Below are positions 9,623-22,419 of a stretch of DNA of 64,000 nt, in pieces; positions within the stretch are counted from its first letter, which is position 1; each line of letters opens with the position of its first letter. The translations under genes and the position numbers were made by a program. This DNA is from Mycobacterium sp. Lineage in GTDB: Bacteria; Actinomycetota; Actinomycetes; Mycobacteriales; Mycobacteriaceae. The notes beneath the pieces were generated by a model that saw only the letters and a program-made list of their open reading frames with translations, searched no databases and was not told where the DNA came from. The stretch lies in contig NZ_JAOPWB010000192.1 of the NCBI RefSeq assembly GCF_025965855.1, positions 1 to 64,000 on the forward strand, written 5' to 3'.

Positions 9623-10558
9623 ATGGTCAGTTCACAAAAGCAGACATCGCGACATCCATCCGGCGAGACACCCATGGTGGGTCGGCTGTTCCTTCTCGAC
9701 CTCAGCGACAACCGCATCGTGACGCTCAATTCGGACGGCTCGGGGCGCAAGGTCATCGTCACCGATTGCAGACTCCCCGATGGCATCGCGGTCGATGTCG
9801 CGGCGGGACATATCTACTGGACCAACATGGGCAACCCCAAGGCGAACGACGGCTCCATCGAGCGGGCCGACCTTGATGGGCGGAATCGAACGTCGATCGT
9901 TCCCCGGGGCTGCACGTTCACGCCCAAGCAGATCCAGCTCGAAAAGAAGAGCCGAAAGCTGTACTGGTGCGACCGCGAGGGCATGCGTGTGATGCGCGCC
10001 GATCTCGACGGCTCCGACATCGAGACCCTCGTGGACACAAGCCAGGGCGACTCCCGACCGGGGCCGGACGCATCGAGGTGGTGTGTGGGCGTGGCCGTTG
10101 ATCTCGATGGCGGAAAGGTCTACTGGACGCAAAAAGGGCCGGACAACGCCGGCAAGGGTCGCCTTTGCCGCGCCGGCATCGAGGTCCCCGCAGGACAGAC
10201 GACGTCCAATCGAACAGATATCGAAGTTCTGTACGACGGGCTTCCCGAGCCGATCGATCTGGACCTCGACCTCAACAACCGGGTCATGTATTGGACCGAC
10301 CGCGGCGACCCGCCGCGCGGCACCACCGTGAATCGCGCCCCGATGGATTCGGACGCGAACGGCCGGCCCGCGCCCGAGATCGTGTTCACGCACTTGATGG
10401 AGGGAATCGGTATCGCCCTGGATCTGAAGGGCGACCGAATGTTCATCACCGATTTCGGCGGCAATGTCCTTTCGGCCAACCTCGATGGCTCGGACGAGAA
10501 GGCCCTGCTCGTCGCTCAAGGAAACCTGACCGGCATCGCCTACACCGAATCTTCGTGA
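9623..10558 (+). CDS. YWTD (LDL-receptor class B type) beta-propeller protein
   Basis: Repeated blades: IYWTNMG..IERADLDG, LYWCDREGMRVMRADLDG, VYWTQKGP, MYWTDRGD, MFITDFGGNVLSANLDGSD; GGAG RBS. Confidence 0.88.
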   Translation: MVSSQKQTSRHPSGETPMVGRLFLLDLSDNRIVTLNSDGSGRKVIVTDCRLPDGIAVDVAAGHIYWTNMGNPKANDGSIERADLDGRNRTSIVPRGCTFTPKQIQLEKKSRKLYWCDREGMRVMRADLDGSDIETLVDTSQGDSRPGPDASRWCVGVAVDLDGGKVYWTQKGPDNAGKGRLCRAGIEVPAGQTTSNRTDIEVLYDGLPEPIDLDLDLNNRVMYWTDRGDPPRGTTVNRAPMDSDANGRPAPEIVFTHLMEGIGIALDLKGDRMFITDFGGNVLSANLDGSDEKALLVAQGNLTGIAYTESS

Positions 10559-10573
10559 AAGGGAGACAACATC

Positions 10574-11548
10574 ATGTCATTCGAAAAACCAATTCGTCGT
10601 GTTGCAGTGGTCGGGACGGGAGTCATCGGTGCCAGCTGGGCGGCTCAGTATTTGGCGCGCGGGTTCGACGTCGTTGCGACCGACCCCGCTCCAAACGCCG
10701 AGGCCAACTTGCGCAAGTACGTCGACGCGGCTTGGGGACAGCTCGAAGAAATCGGCCTGTCGCCCAGCGCATCCCGCGATCGCTTGAGCTTCACCAAAGA
10801 CATGGAGCAGGCGCTTGCGAAGGCCGACTTCGTCCAGGAGAACGGTCCCGAGCGACCTGACTTCAAAATCAGGTTGTTCACGGAAATGGATGAAGCCACG
10901 CCCCTCGATTCGATCATCGCGTCGAGTTCGTCGGGGATAACGCCAAGCGTGATGCAATCGGCCTGCAAGCACCCGGAGCGGGTCATCGTTGGCCATCCGT
11001 TCAATCCGCCCCACATCGTGCCACTTGTGGAAGTAGTGGGCGGGACCAAGACATCGCCCGACGCCATCGAGCAAGCGATGCGCTTCTATGCGTCGATCGG
11101 CAAGAAGCCCATTCGTCTACGCAAGGAACTGCCCGGACACGTGGCCAACCGGCTCCAGGCCGCACTCTATCGGGAGATTCTCCACCTCGTCGAACAAGAC
11201 GTGCTGAGCGTCGAGGAAACCGACATCGCCGTTTCCTACGGACCCGGACTTCGGTGGGGTGTGATGGGCCAAAGCCTGCAATGGCATGTAGGCGGAGGGG
11301 CGGGTGGTATCAAGCACTTCATGGAGCAGCTCATGGACCCGCTTGCGGCAATGATGCAGACACTCGGAAACCCCCAGGTCACGCCCGAACTCAAGCAGAC
11401 CATCGTTGACGGTGTCATGCGCGAAGCCGACGGGCGCCCCGTCGAAGAGCTCGCTCGAGAAGAGAACGAGGTGATAATCGGGCTGCTTCGGCTGCGAGCG
11501 AACGGCGTGAGCGCCACCCTGGCGGCGACGAAATCCGTTGGCGCATAG
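10574..11548 (+). CDS. 3-hydroxyacyl-CoA dehydrogenase (NAD-binding) / L-carnitine dehydrogenase-like
   Basis: VAVVGTGVIGASWAAQYLARG; GHPFNPPHIVPLVEVVGG motif. Confidence 0.9.
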   Translation: MSFEKPIRRVAVVGTGVIGASWAAQYLARGFDVVATDPAPNAEANLRKYVDAAWGQLEEIGLSPSASRDRLSFTKDMEQALAKADFVQENGPERPDFKIRLFTEMDEATPLDSIIASSSSGITPSVMQSACKHPERVIVGHPFNPPHIVPLVEVVGGTKTSPDAIEQAMRFYASIGKKPIRLRKELPGHVANRLQAALYREILHLVEQDVLSVEETDIAVSYGPGLRWGVMGQSLQWHVGGGAGGIKHFMEQLMDPLAAMMQTLGNPQVTPELKQTIVDGVMREADGRPVEELAREENEVIIGLLRLRANGVSATLAATKSVGA

Positions 11549-11601
11549 GGGAACGGTCTAAGCAAGCGCATCACGCAATCGCGAGTCGAAATGGAAGAGG
11601 C

Positions 11602-13146
11602 ATGACTACCGTAATCAAACCTGACCTTAGTCAAGAGGGGTGCGGAAATTCTCAGTTGACCGCGGCGCTCGAATCGGCACTCAACAATCCGGCACAGTCA
11701 GCCGGCTACGATCTGCTGGCGAACACAAACGATGTACTGGGCGACATCGGACTGACTGCCGCGGACTGCGGAGGACGCCTGTCGTTCTACGGGCAGGACC
11801 CGATCCTTCCCAGCCCCCATCGGTTTGGTGCAATGGCCGCGATCGGCCTGGCCGCGAAGTCTGTCGCCGCGGCAGCCCTATGGCGGGAGAGAACCGGAGA
11901 AGCACAGGACATCCACGGTGACGTCCGCAAAGCGCTTCGACGGTTCTGCGGTTTCTTTGACGGGAAATGGGAAACAATGAACGGACGCCCGCCCGCGATG
12001 GGCGGATTCGCGGGCAACCCGTTCCTCGAGATCCCGCTCTTCCGCAAGACACGAGATGGGCGCTACGTGGTCGCGTTGGATTTCTATCCCCGATCGAAGA
12101 CGGACACGCTCAAGTTCCTCAGGTGCACCGATAGCCTCGCGTCCATCGAGAATGCCATATTGCAATGGCGCGCCGACGATTTGGAGGCGGCGGCGGCAGA
12201 AGAAGGTCTCGTGCTCGCGATGGTGCGAACCACCGAAGAGTTTCTCACTGAGCCGCAATACACCGAAATCCTCTCCACAATGCCCTTGATCACGGTGGAA
12301 AAGATCGGCGACTGCGAGCCCATGCCGTTCAACACCGACGGACAGAATCCGTTGGACGGCATTCGCGCGCTCGGCATGGGGCATGTGATTGCGGGAGGCG
12401 CGATGGGACGCGATCTCGCCATGTACGGCGCGGACGTCCTTAACATCTGGCGGCCCAACGCCACCGAGCTCGAGGCCTTCGCCTGGGATGTGCAGGTGGG
12501 GATGCGCTCGACCATCCTGGATGGCTCCGAGGCAGATCGCGCCAAGTTCGACGACCTGCTCAGGAACGCCGACGTCTTCTTCGCCAACAAGCGCCCCGGT
12601 TATTTGGAGCGAAACGGTCTTTCTGCCGAAGAGTTGTGCGCGAAGAAACCCGGACTTATCCACGCCAAGGTGATCCTGCATGGCGACACAGGGCCATGGT
12701 CGAACCGCCCCGGCTTCGACGAGATCGGCGCAGCCGTATCGGGTGTCTTCTGTATCGAAGGGACACCTACTTTCCCCAAATCGCCTGCGATTGTCCCCAT
12801 TTGCGACAACGTGGTGGGTTGGCTCGGGACCGTCGGCGTACTCGAAGCGTTGCGCAGGCGCGCGACGGAGGGCGGCAGCTATCGGGTCGTGGTGTCTTTG
12901 ACCCGAACCGTGCTGTGGCTGCTTTCTCTTGGCATCTTCGGCAAGGAATACGCCGCGGCGAGGGCTGGATCGAGCGACGAGCACATGTATGTCGCGCCCG
13001 ATTTGTTTACCGCAGAAACTCCGCTCGGTACCTACCAGGGAATGACCGACCAGGTGGTCATGTCGCGCACGAAAGAGTCATACCGAACGGTGTTGGTGCC
13101 GCACGGGTCATCGAAGCCGCAATGGCTGGGATCTGACAGGAGTTGA
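11602..13146 (+). CDS. CaiB/BaiF family III CoA-transferase
   Basis: Family III-type segments DLLRNADVFFANKRPGYLERNGLSAEEL and PGLIHAKVILHGDTGPWSNRPGFDEIG. Confidence 0.85.
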   Translation: MTTVIKPDLSQEGCGNSQLTAALESALNNPAQSAGYDLLANTNDVLGDIGLTAADCGGRLSFYGQDPILPSPHRFGAMAAIGLAAKSVAAAALWRERTGEAQDIHGDVRKALRRFCGFFDGKWETMNGRPPAMGGFAGNPFLEIPLFRKTRDGRYVVALDFYPRSKTDTLKFLRCTDSLASIENAILQWRADDLEAAAAEEGLVLAMVRTTEEFLTEPQYTEILSTMPLITVEKIGDCEPMPFNTDGQNPLDGIRALGMGHVIAGGAMGRDLAMYGADVLNIWRPNATELEAFAWDVQVGMRSTILDGSEADRAKFDDLLRNADVFFANKRPGYLERNGLSAEELCAKKPGLIHAKVILHGDTGPWSNRPGFDEIGAAVSGVFCIEGTPTFPKSPAIVPICDNVVGWLGTVGVLEALRRRATEGGSYRVVVSLTRTVLWLLSLGIFGKEYAAARAGSSDEHMYVAPDLFTAETPLGTYQGMTDQVVMSRTKESYRTVLVPHGSSKPQWLGSDRS

Positions 13147-13148
13147 TC

Positions 13149-14153
13149 GTGCCCGCTGTGACGGCCGACTATTTGCGGTTACCCCGGCTTGATGCGCCGC
13201 CGCTGGACGCTCTTGAGCGTCCCGTGCTGAGCGTGACCACCGCGCCGATCGGCCTTGAAGGCGAAGGCTTTCCCGTCCACAGGGCATTTGCCGGGGTATC
13301 ACGTGCGCTGCTTGATCCGTTCGTGCACATGGACCAGATGGGCGCGGTGCAGTACGCGCCCGGTGAACCCAAAGGCACGCCTTGGCATCCACATCGGGGG
13401 TTCGAAACCGTGACCTACATGATCGACGGTCGCTTTCAGCACCAGGACTCCCATGGGGGCGGTGGGATGATCGAGGACGGGGCCACCCAATGGATGACGG
13501 CCGGCTCGGGGATCTTGCACATCGAGACGCCGCCGGAGGAGCTGGTGATGTCGGGCGGCCTGTTCCATGGTGTGCAGCTGTGGGTGAATCTGCCCGCGAA
13601 AAAGAAGATGATTGCGCCGGCCTACCAGGGCATCGACGCCTCCGCTGTCCAGCTGGCGGTATCTGCCGATGCGGGCGCGCTCGCTCGGATCATCGCCGGC
13701 GAGGTCGGCGGCCACAGAGGCCCGGGGTCGACACATACTCCGATCAGACTGATCCATGCGACCGTATTGCCTGGCGCCCGACTGCAATTGCCGTGGGAAC
13801 GGTCCTTTAACGCGCTCACCTACGTCCTCGCGGGCGCCGGGCGCGTGGGTACCGAGGGGCGACCGATACAGGCCGGTCAGCTGGCGGTGTTCGGCCGCGG
13901 CGACTGGTTCGAGGTCCGCGGCAATGACCATCAAGACTCGCAAAGTCCGGCATTGGAGCTGCTCATCTTGGGTGGCCAGCCCATCGGCGAACCGGTCGCG
14001 GCGTATGGGCCCTTTGTGATGAACACCGCGGCCGAACTGGGTCAGGCACTGGAGGACTTCGAGGCCGGATTGTTCGGTCAGATCCCAACTGATGCGCTGA
14101 TGCCTCACGTCCCCGACCCGGCCCCGATGCGCGCCGAGCAAACCGGGATCTAA
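13149..14153 (+). CDS. Pirin family protein
   Basis: PHRGFETVTYMIDGRFQHQDSHGGGGMIEDGATQWMTAGSGILHIE; GTG start behind AGGAG, immediately after the CoA-transferase stop. Confidence 0.93.
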   Translation: MPAVTADYLRLPRLDAPPLDALERPVLSVTTAPIGLEGEGFPVHRAFAGVSRALLDPFVHMDQMGAVQYAPGEPKGTPWHPHRGFETVTYMIDGRFQHQDSHGGGGMIEDGATQWMTAGSGILHIETPPEELVMSGGLFHGVQLWVNLPAKKKMIAPAYQGIDASAVQLAVSADAGALARIIAGEVGGHRGPGSTHTPIRLIHATVLPGARLQLPWERSFNALTYVLAGAGRVGTEGRPIQAGQLAVFGRGDWFEVRGNDHQDSQSPALELLILGGQPIGEPVAAYGPFVMNTAAELGQALEDFEAGLFGQIPTDALMPHVPDPAPMRAEQTGI

Positions 14154-14607
14154 GGCCTCAACGGCCCCGCGTTGTCGGTTCGGATCATCGACCGCAGGCA
14201 AGAATCACTCCACTGCCGACCATCCCCAATCCACGGTGAGACACGGAGAAGCGACGTCTGCGCGGGCCCCACGAGCCATGAAGGCGGCACGCCTCACCGG
14301 GGTCTCGCCGACCACCGCGAATCGACCGCCGGGCAGTGATCCCCGATCGTTGCCGGCGTGGGTCGTTCGCTAACGGCGGGGCATTGACCGCAGCAGCGGT
14401 GATACGTGAATAACCATGGAGCTACACCCTGATTCGGGCACGACAGGGCATCCCTGACTGGGTCACATGTGTGCGCCTCATACTGTCGGTTGTCGACCGG
14501 CACCACGAAACGGTATCGGCGTTGTGTACGTCGACCTCGACGAGGGACGGGACTTCCAGGATGCTCAAGTTAACCGAATCGAGCGGAGTGGAAGTGGTGC
14601 AAAACGT

Positions 14608-15276
14608 ATGAGCGACTATAGCGTTGGCTACATTGTCGGTAGCCTTTCAACCGAGTCAATCAATCGCACGCTGGCGAAGGCGCTCGTTCTATTGTCGCCC
14701 ACACATCTGAAGTTCGTGGAGATTCCGATTGGGGATCTTCCGTTGTACAACCGCGACTTTGACGCCGATTACCCGCCGGCGGGCCGAGCGCTCAAGGATG
14801 CGATCGCGGCGGTCGACGCGCTGCTCTTCGTTACGCCGGAGTACAACCGCGGCATGCCGGGCGTCCTGAAGAACGCCATCGACTGGGCCAGCCGCCCGCA
14901 TGGAACCAACTCTTTCGCGCATAAGCCGTCGGCGGTGATCGGCGCCTCCCCGGGCAAGATCGGAACGGCTGTCGGCCAACAGAGTCTGCGCAGCGCGCTG
15001 AGCTTCTGCGATTCACCACAGATGACAGCGCCCGAGGCTTACATCCAAGCCACTCCTGGCTTGATCACCCAACTGGGGGAGCTGACGGACAAAGGGACCG
15101 AGCAGTTCTTGCGCGATTTCATGGAAGCTTTCGGTGTATTCGTCACCCGTGTCCTCACCGCGCTACCTCACGGGGCTGACAAGAGCGGCGGAACCCATGA
15201 CTGGAACGACATGAACGGTCCCGCGCGGACCTACAGATCGTCGGCGAAATCCGCATGGTTCACATCCCGCTGGTGA
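14608..15276 (+). CDS. NADPH-dependent FMN reductase
   Basis: GSLSTESINRTLAKAL...FVTPEYNRGMPGVLKNAIDWASRP. Confidence 0.9.
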   Translation: MSDYSVGYIVGSLSTESINRTLAKALVLLSPTHLKFVEIPIGDLPLYNRDFDADYPPAGRALKDAIAAVDALLFVTPEYNRGMPGVLKNAIDWASRPHGTNSFAHKPSAVIGASPGKIGTAVGQQSLRSALSFCDSPQMTAPEAYIQATPGLITQLGELTDKGTEQFLRDFMEAFGVFVTRVLTALPHGADKSGGTHDWNDMNGPARTYRSSAKSAWFTSRW

Positions 15277-15382
15277 ACCACTGGTGGCAAGTGGTGGCAT
15301 TGTGCCCAGCACCATCGACCAGCCCGATGACTCGCTCGATGATGAAGTTGTCCAGAATCATCTCCTGGGCAGAAAGACTGCG

Positions 15383-15967
15383 ATGACTGCTATTACCGAC
15401 TTCGACCCCAACGCGTTCCTGATCGTCCCGGCCAGGACGTTCGAGGACCTTCGCATCGGCGAAGTCTTCAGGGGCCCCAGCCGCACCCTGACGGACGCCC
15501 ATGCCGCGGCCTTCCAGACGGTCTCTATGGGCAATCACCCGGTGCACTACGACGCCGAGTGGGCGCGCAAGCACGGACATGTCGCGCCGGTTGTCCACGG
15601 CCTCCAGGTGCTGGCTTTCACCGCCCCGGGAGCCACCTTGTTCCCGCACTTCATCGGCGAGGTGTTCATCAGCTTTCTTGAACTGTCCTGCACCTTCCTG
15701 GCCGAGGTGCACTCCGGGGACACCTTGTACCGGGCGCTGACGATCACCGGCCTGGAGCCGAAGGGCAACGACGGCATCGTGGTCACGGCGGTCACCGTTC
15801 ACAACCAGAGTGGGCAACTCGTGCTGTCGGGTCAGCACAAGTACCTGCTTCGGCGTGCTCAAAGATTAGCTACCGACGAAACCCGACATCGGCAACGGTA
15901 TCCGCGTACTTGCGAACCAACGAGACCGCGGCGTTCTCCCGCATCTCGTCGGCTCAGGCCGGCCTGA
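15383..15967 (+). CDS. MaoC-like (R)-hydratase/dehydratase family protein
   Basis: [59 protein letters not shown] hotdog-fold pattern. Confidence 0.85.
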   Translation: MTAITDFDPNAFLIVPARTFEDLRIGEVFRGPSRTLTDAHAAAFQTVSMGNHPVHYDAEWARKHGHVAPVVHGLQVLAFTAPGATLFPHFIGEVFISFLELSCTFLAEVHSGDTLYRALTITGLEPKGNDGIVVTAVTVHNQSGQLVLSGQHKYLLRRAQRLATDETRHRQRYPRTCEPTRPRRSPASRRLRPA

Positions 15968-16002
15968 CAGCTCCCGCGCTTCAAACCTACGGAAGGATAA
16001 CG

Positions 16003-16641
16003 ATGACCGCGACCCAGTCTCACCCGAGGAAGAACCTGGCCCGCGAGCCTGTTCCGAGAGCGGTCGATGCCGAATTGAGTGCGCGGTTCGGGCGTGAGGT
16101 CATTCCGCTGCGCGGTCTGCTCTACCGGCACGCGCTTCGCATGAGCCGAAATCACGCGGACGCTGATGACCTGGTGCAAGAGACCGTCATGAAGGCGTAC
16201 GTCCATTTCGATTCATTCCGGTCGGGCTCAAACCTGAATGCATGGCTGTTCCGGATTCTGACCAACACCTACATCAACGGCTACCGCCGAAAGAGACGTC
16301 AACCGGTGCCCTACTCCACGGAGCAGCTCACCGATCCGTACCTGACCGAGGCCAGCGCACGCTCGACGGCATCGGCAATGCGCTCCGCCGAGGATCACGC
16401 ACTGGATCTTCTGCCGGACAACGACATCAAAGCCGCGATGCAAGCACTGCCCGGGCAGTTTCGCGAAGTCGTGTACTACGCCGACGTCGAGGGGCTGGCG
16501 TACAAGGAAATCGCGATTCTGACAAATGCCCCGCACGGAACCGTGGTTTCGCGGCTTCATCGGGGTCGGCGACGACTGCGCGAGCTGCTCGGTGGCGTCG
16601 CCGGCCAAGGTAGCCCCCAGACACTTCCCGCTACCGCGTGA
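16003..16641 (+). CDS. ECF RNA polymerase sigma factor, SigH-like
   Basis: [51 protein letters not shown] and [27 protein letters not shown] before ATG 16003. Confidence 0.93.
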   Translation: MTATQSHPRKNLAREPVPRAVDAELSARFGREVIPLRGLLYRHALRMSRNHADADDLVQETVMKAYVHFDSFRSGSNLNAWLFRILTNTYINGYRRKRRQPVPYSTEQLTDPYLTEASARSTASAMRSAEDHALDLLPDNDIKAAMQALPGQFREVVYYADVEGLAYKEIAILTNAPHGTVVSRLHRGRRRLRELLGGVAGQGSPQTLPATA

Positions 16642-16793
16642 TCTCGACCCTCGGCACTGATCAGGGTCCGCTGCCAGCACACGGACACCCCGCGTAACGC
16701 GGCCGATGAAGAATCGCTGCAGTTCTAGCAGCATTTCTGCAGGAAACTACAGGGGTTCGAGCACCCTTAGCTCCACTCGAGGGACGATACGGA

Positions 16794-17075
16794 TTACCGC
16801 CAGCTGGCCGGCAGGTCGGTGATGTGACTGGGGCACAAGTCCTGGGCCCCCAAGGACATCGCATTCCGCGCGTCCTCGGCAGACATCTTGGCGCGCAGCA
16901 TCATGAAGGCGTATTCGGCTGGCGCGTAACCCGATTCGGGGCCGGCCGGGTCGTCCATCAGCTGGCACGCCTCTTTTTCTTTTTGCTGGCTGGTATCGGC
17001 GTGGGCGACACCCGAGCCGAACAGCGACGCCACGCCGACGAGCCCGCCGGCCGCGATTTTCGTCAGGATTCTCAC
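16794..17075 (-). CDS. Secreted DUF732 protein
   Basis: GTG start at 17075; signal peptide (...GLVGVASLFGSGVAHAD) and short Cys-containing domain typical of DUF732. Confidence 0.8.
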   Translation of the reverse strand: MRILTKIAAGGLVGVASLFGSGVAHADTSQQKEKEACQLMDDPAGPESGYAPAEYAFMMLRAKMSAEDARNAMSLGAQDLCPSHITDLPASWR

Positions 17076-17176
17076 CGGTTTTTCACCTTCAGTCGCTCTT
17101 CCGCCGGCCCAGTGTAAAGCTCGGCGTTGGCAGGAATTCGTCAAAGAGGTCTCGGCCCTCGCCGTCGTTGACCAGA

Positions 17177-18676
17177 ATGGTCTGGGTGCAGATTGTTCCC
17201 CAGGGACTGGCGTCGGCGGCGGAGGACGTCGGCAAGCTCGGCGCCGCGCTCGAAGAGGCCAACGCATTCGCGGCGCTGCGGACGGGCGGCATCCTGCCCG
17301 CCGGGGCCGATGAGGTGAGCGCGGCGATCACGCCGCTGTTCATCGATCAATCGAGGATCTATCGGGAGCTGGCGGCCCAGGGCCAGGCGTTCGAGCAGCG
17401 GTTCATGCAACTGTTGGGTGAGGCGGGCGTGGCCTACACCGAGACCGAGCAGGCCGCGCAGCAGGCGCTGCGCGACGAGATCGGCGAGCTGGAATCGCCC
17501 CTTACCTCCTTCTTGGCGCAGGCCGAAGGCGTCGCCGCTCCCGCCAGCATTCCGCCGCTGATCGTGCCGCCGAGCGGGTCGGTGGCGCTCATCGTCGGCG
17601 GCACCACGTTCCCCCTGCCGAACGCTCAGTACGTCAGCTCCATCATGACCAACTTCCTGGACAATCCGACGCTGTCGCCACTCACCGGGGCGCCGGGGCA
17701 GTCGATCTTCACACCGGAGCAGTTCTGGCCGTTCACCCCGCAACTCGGGAACCTGACGCTGGGCCAGTCGGTGGCGCAGGGCGTGCAGTTGCTCAACACC
17801 GCCATCAACACCGAACTCTCGGCGGGCAACAAGGTGATCGTCTACGGCACCTCACAAAGTTCCCTTGTGGCCACCGACGAGATCCGCAACCTCATGGCCG
17901 TGGCCAATCCGCCCGATCCAAGCAAACTCTCGTTCTTTTTGACCGGTGACCCCGGCAACCCCAACGGTGGGTTCTTCGAACGTTTCCCCGGCCTGTACAT
18001 CCCTTTGTTCGACGTACTGTTCAACGGCGCGACGCCCCCCAACTCGCCGTTCCCCACGGTGATCTTCACCAACCAGTACGACATGGTGACCAACTTGCCG
18101 CAGTATGTGCTCAACCCGGTCAGCGACCTGAACGCGTTCATGGGGTTCGCGCTCTTCCACGGGACGCACGACTACGTCGACCTGACACCGGGGCAGATCG
18201 CCAACGCGATCCAACTGCCGACCTCACCCGGCTACGCCGGTGCCACCACCTACTACGAGTTGCTGACGCAGAACCTGCCGCTCGTAGCACCGCTGCGCTT
18301 GTACCTGCCGCCGCCATACGGCAACGCCCTGGCCGATCTGCTGCAGCCGGATCTGCGGGTGATCGTCGACATGGGCTACGGGTCGGGGGAGTACGCCAAC
18401 ATCCCCACCCCGGCCAGCCTGTTCGAACTGCCGGACCCGTTCACCATCGTCCCGGATTTGGTTCACGGCGGGGTGCAGGGGCCGCAGGCGGCGCTGGTGG
18501 ATCTCGGGTTCCTGCCGCAGTCGATGATGCCCACCGGCTACCCGTTCAACCCGGCGCTCGACCCCGGCCTGAACTTCCCGCTGCCGCAGTCGTCGGTCAC
18601 CGGCGTCTCGCTGCTCACCGGGTACGAGGGCCAGTTGATGCGCGCGTTGGGTCTGATCCCGAGTTGGGATAGCTGA
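17177..18676 (+). CDS. PE-family protein with C-terminal PE-PPE serine hydrolase domain
   Basis: PE-like N-terminus (PQGLASAAEDVGKLGAALEEANAFAALRTGGILPAGADEVSAAI) then alpha/beta-hydrolase region with nucleophile elbow YGTSQSS. Confidence 0.9.
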   Translation: MVWVQIVPQGLASAAEDVGKLGAALEEANAFAALRTGGILPAGADEVSAAITPLFIDQSRIYRELAAQGQAFEQRFMQLLGEAGVAYTETEQAAQQALRDEIGELESPLTSFLAQAEGVAAPASIPPLIVPPSGSVALIVGGTTFPLPNAQYVSSIMTNFLDNPTLSPLTGAPGQSIFTPEQFWPFTPQLGNLTLGQSVAQGVQLLNTAINTELSAGNKVIVYGTSQSSLVATDEIRNLMAVANPPDPSKLSFFLTGDPGNPNGGFFERFPGLYIPLFDVLFNGATPPNSPFPTVIFTNQYDMVTNLPQYVLNPVSDLNAFMGFALFHGTHDYVDLTPGQIANAIQLPTSPGYAGATTYYELLTQNLPLVAPLRLYLPPPYGNALADLLQPDLRVIVDMGYGSGEYANIPTPASLFELPDPFTIVPDLVHGGVQGPQAALVDLGFLPQSMMPTGYPFNPALDPGLNFPLPQSSVTGVSLLTGYEGQLMRALGLIPSWDS

Positions 18677-18683
18677 GGCGAAC

Positions 18684-19492
18684 ATGGATGTGACCACCCG
18701 CCGCAGCCCCTTCCGGGCGGACCTCCTGCAGGGAAAGGTGGCATTGGTCACCGGCGGTGCAACCGGGCTCGGCCTGGAGATTGCCCGCGTTCTGGGCGGC
18801 CACGGCGCCCGCGTCGCCATCTGCAGCCGCAAGGAACCCAATCTTCGGGCGGCGGTTGCGGCGTTGCGGCAGGAGGGGATCGACGCGGCATACGGCGTCT
18901 GTGACGTCCGCCGTGACGATGAGGTCACGGCCGTCGTCGAGGAGGTGCTGCGGACGTTCGGCCGGCTCGACGTCGTCGTCAACAATGCCGCCGGCAACTT
19001 CCCCGCGCCGATAAGCGGGCTGAGCCCAAACGGATTCAAGGCCGTCGTCGACATCGACCTACTGGGGACCTTCAACCTATCGAAGGCGGCGTACGACCTT
19101 TGGCTGCGTGATCACGGCGGCGCGGTGGTGAACATCAGCGCCGCGATCCAATACCGCGGCATGGCCCTGCAAGCGCACGTCGTTTCGGCCAAGGCCGGCG
19201 TCGACGCGCTGAGCCGCGCCTGTGCGATCGAATGGGGCCCCGATGGGGTTCGGGTGAATGTCGTTGCTCCCGGGGCGATGTCAGGAACCGAGGGCGTGAA
19301 GAGGATCGCCGGCGATAACCAGCACCGCATCACCCAGAACCCGCTGCGGCGTCCCGGTTCGACCACCGAGGTGGCCGAAACCGTGCTGTTCCTGGCCAGC
19401 GACGCGGCGTCCTACGTGACGGGAGCCGTCCTGGTCGTCGACGGCGGCGGTTGGTTGACCGCCAGTGGAGTGCCGGATCTGCCCGGCTACCA

Positions 19493-19496
<4 letters not shown>
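18684..19496 (+). CDS. SDR family oxidoreductase (2,4-dienoyl-CoA reductase-like)
   Basis: GKVALVTGGATGLGLEIARVLG, NNAAGNF; stop overlaps the glgP stop in a CTAG palindrome. Confidence 0.9.
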
Positions 19497-22012
<2,516 letters not shown>

Positions 22013-22168
22013 CCTGGGTCCTACTCCCTATCGACAGTGGTAGCGCCTGGCCGCGCGCCGGCCGTCAGTCTGGCAGCGGTGTTTGCACATCAGGCGCGCA
22101 ATTGACGTCCGCGAAGTGAACGCCAGCCCACGCGGCGGCGACGAAACGGCGTTCCGGTGGGCAGCCGG

Positions 22169-22408
22169 TTATGCGATGTATCCGCGGGGCAATACGGAGA
22201 AGTCGACGCACGCCGCGGCCAGCATGTCGCCCAGCTGAGGAGCGACCGGCGCGCGGAGTTCGAGCATCGCGCCGGCTGACGGTGCTTTCAGCGTGGCGAT
22301 GTTCTGGTCGGACAGGACGTCGCCCTCGTCACTCGCGCGGCGACGACCGTCGCGTTTCCAAGAATCGGCATGCCGAGATCCTAGGGCCTTAGCGCCCATC
22401 CGTTGCAC
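22169..22408 (-). CDS. Hypothetical small protein (low confidence)
   Basis: ORF only; possible internal GTG start (VLSDQNIATLKAPSAGAMLELRAPVAPQLGDML...). Confidence 0.25.
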   Translation of the reverse strand: MQRMGAKALGSRHADSWKRDGRRRASDEGDVLSDQNIATLKAPSAGAMLELRAPVAPQLGDMLAAACVDFSVLPRGYIA

Positions 22409-22419
22409 AATCGTTAGCC

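Noticed and set aside
14543-14563. GGGACTTCCAGGATG as a DosR box before the FMN reductase
   Set aside because: Only one half-site resembles the consensus; the second half is poor.
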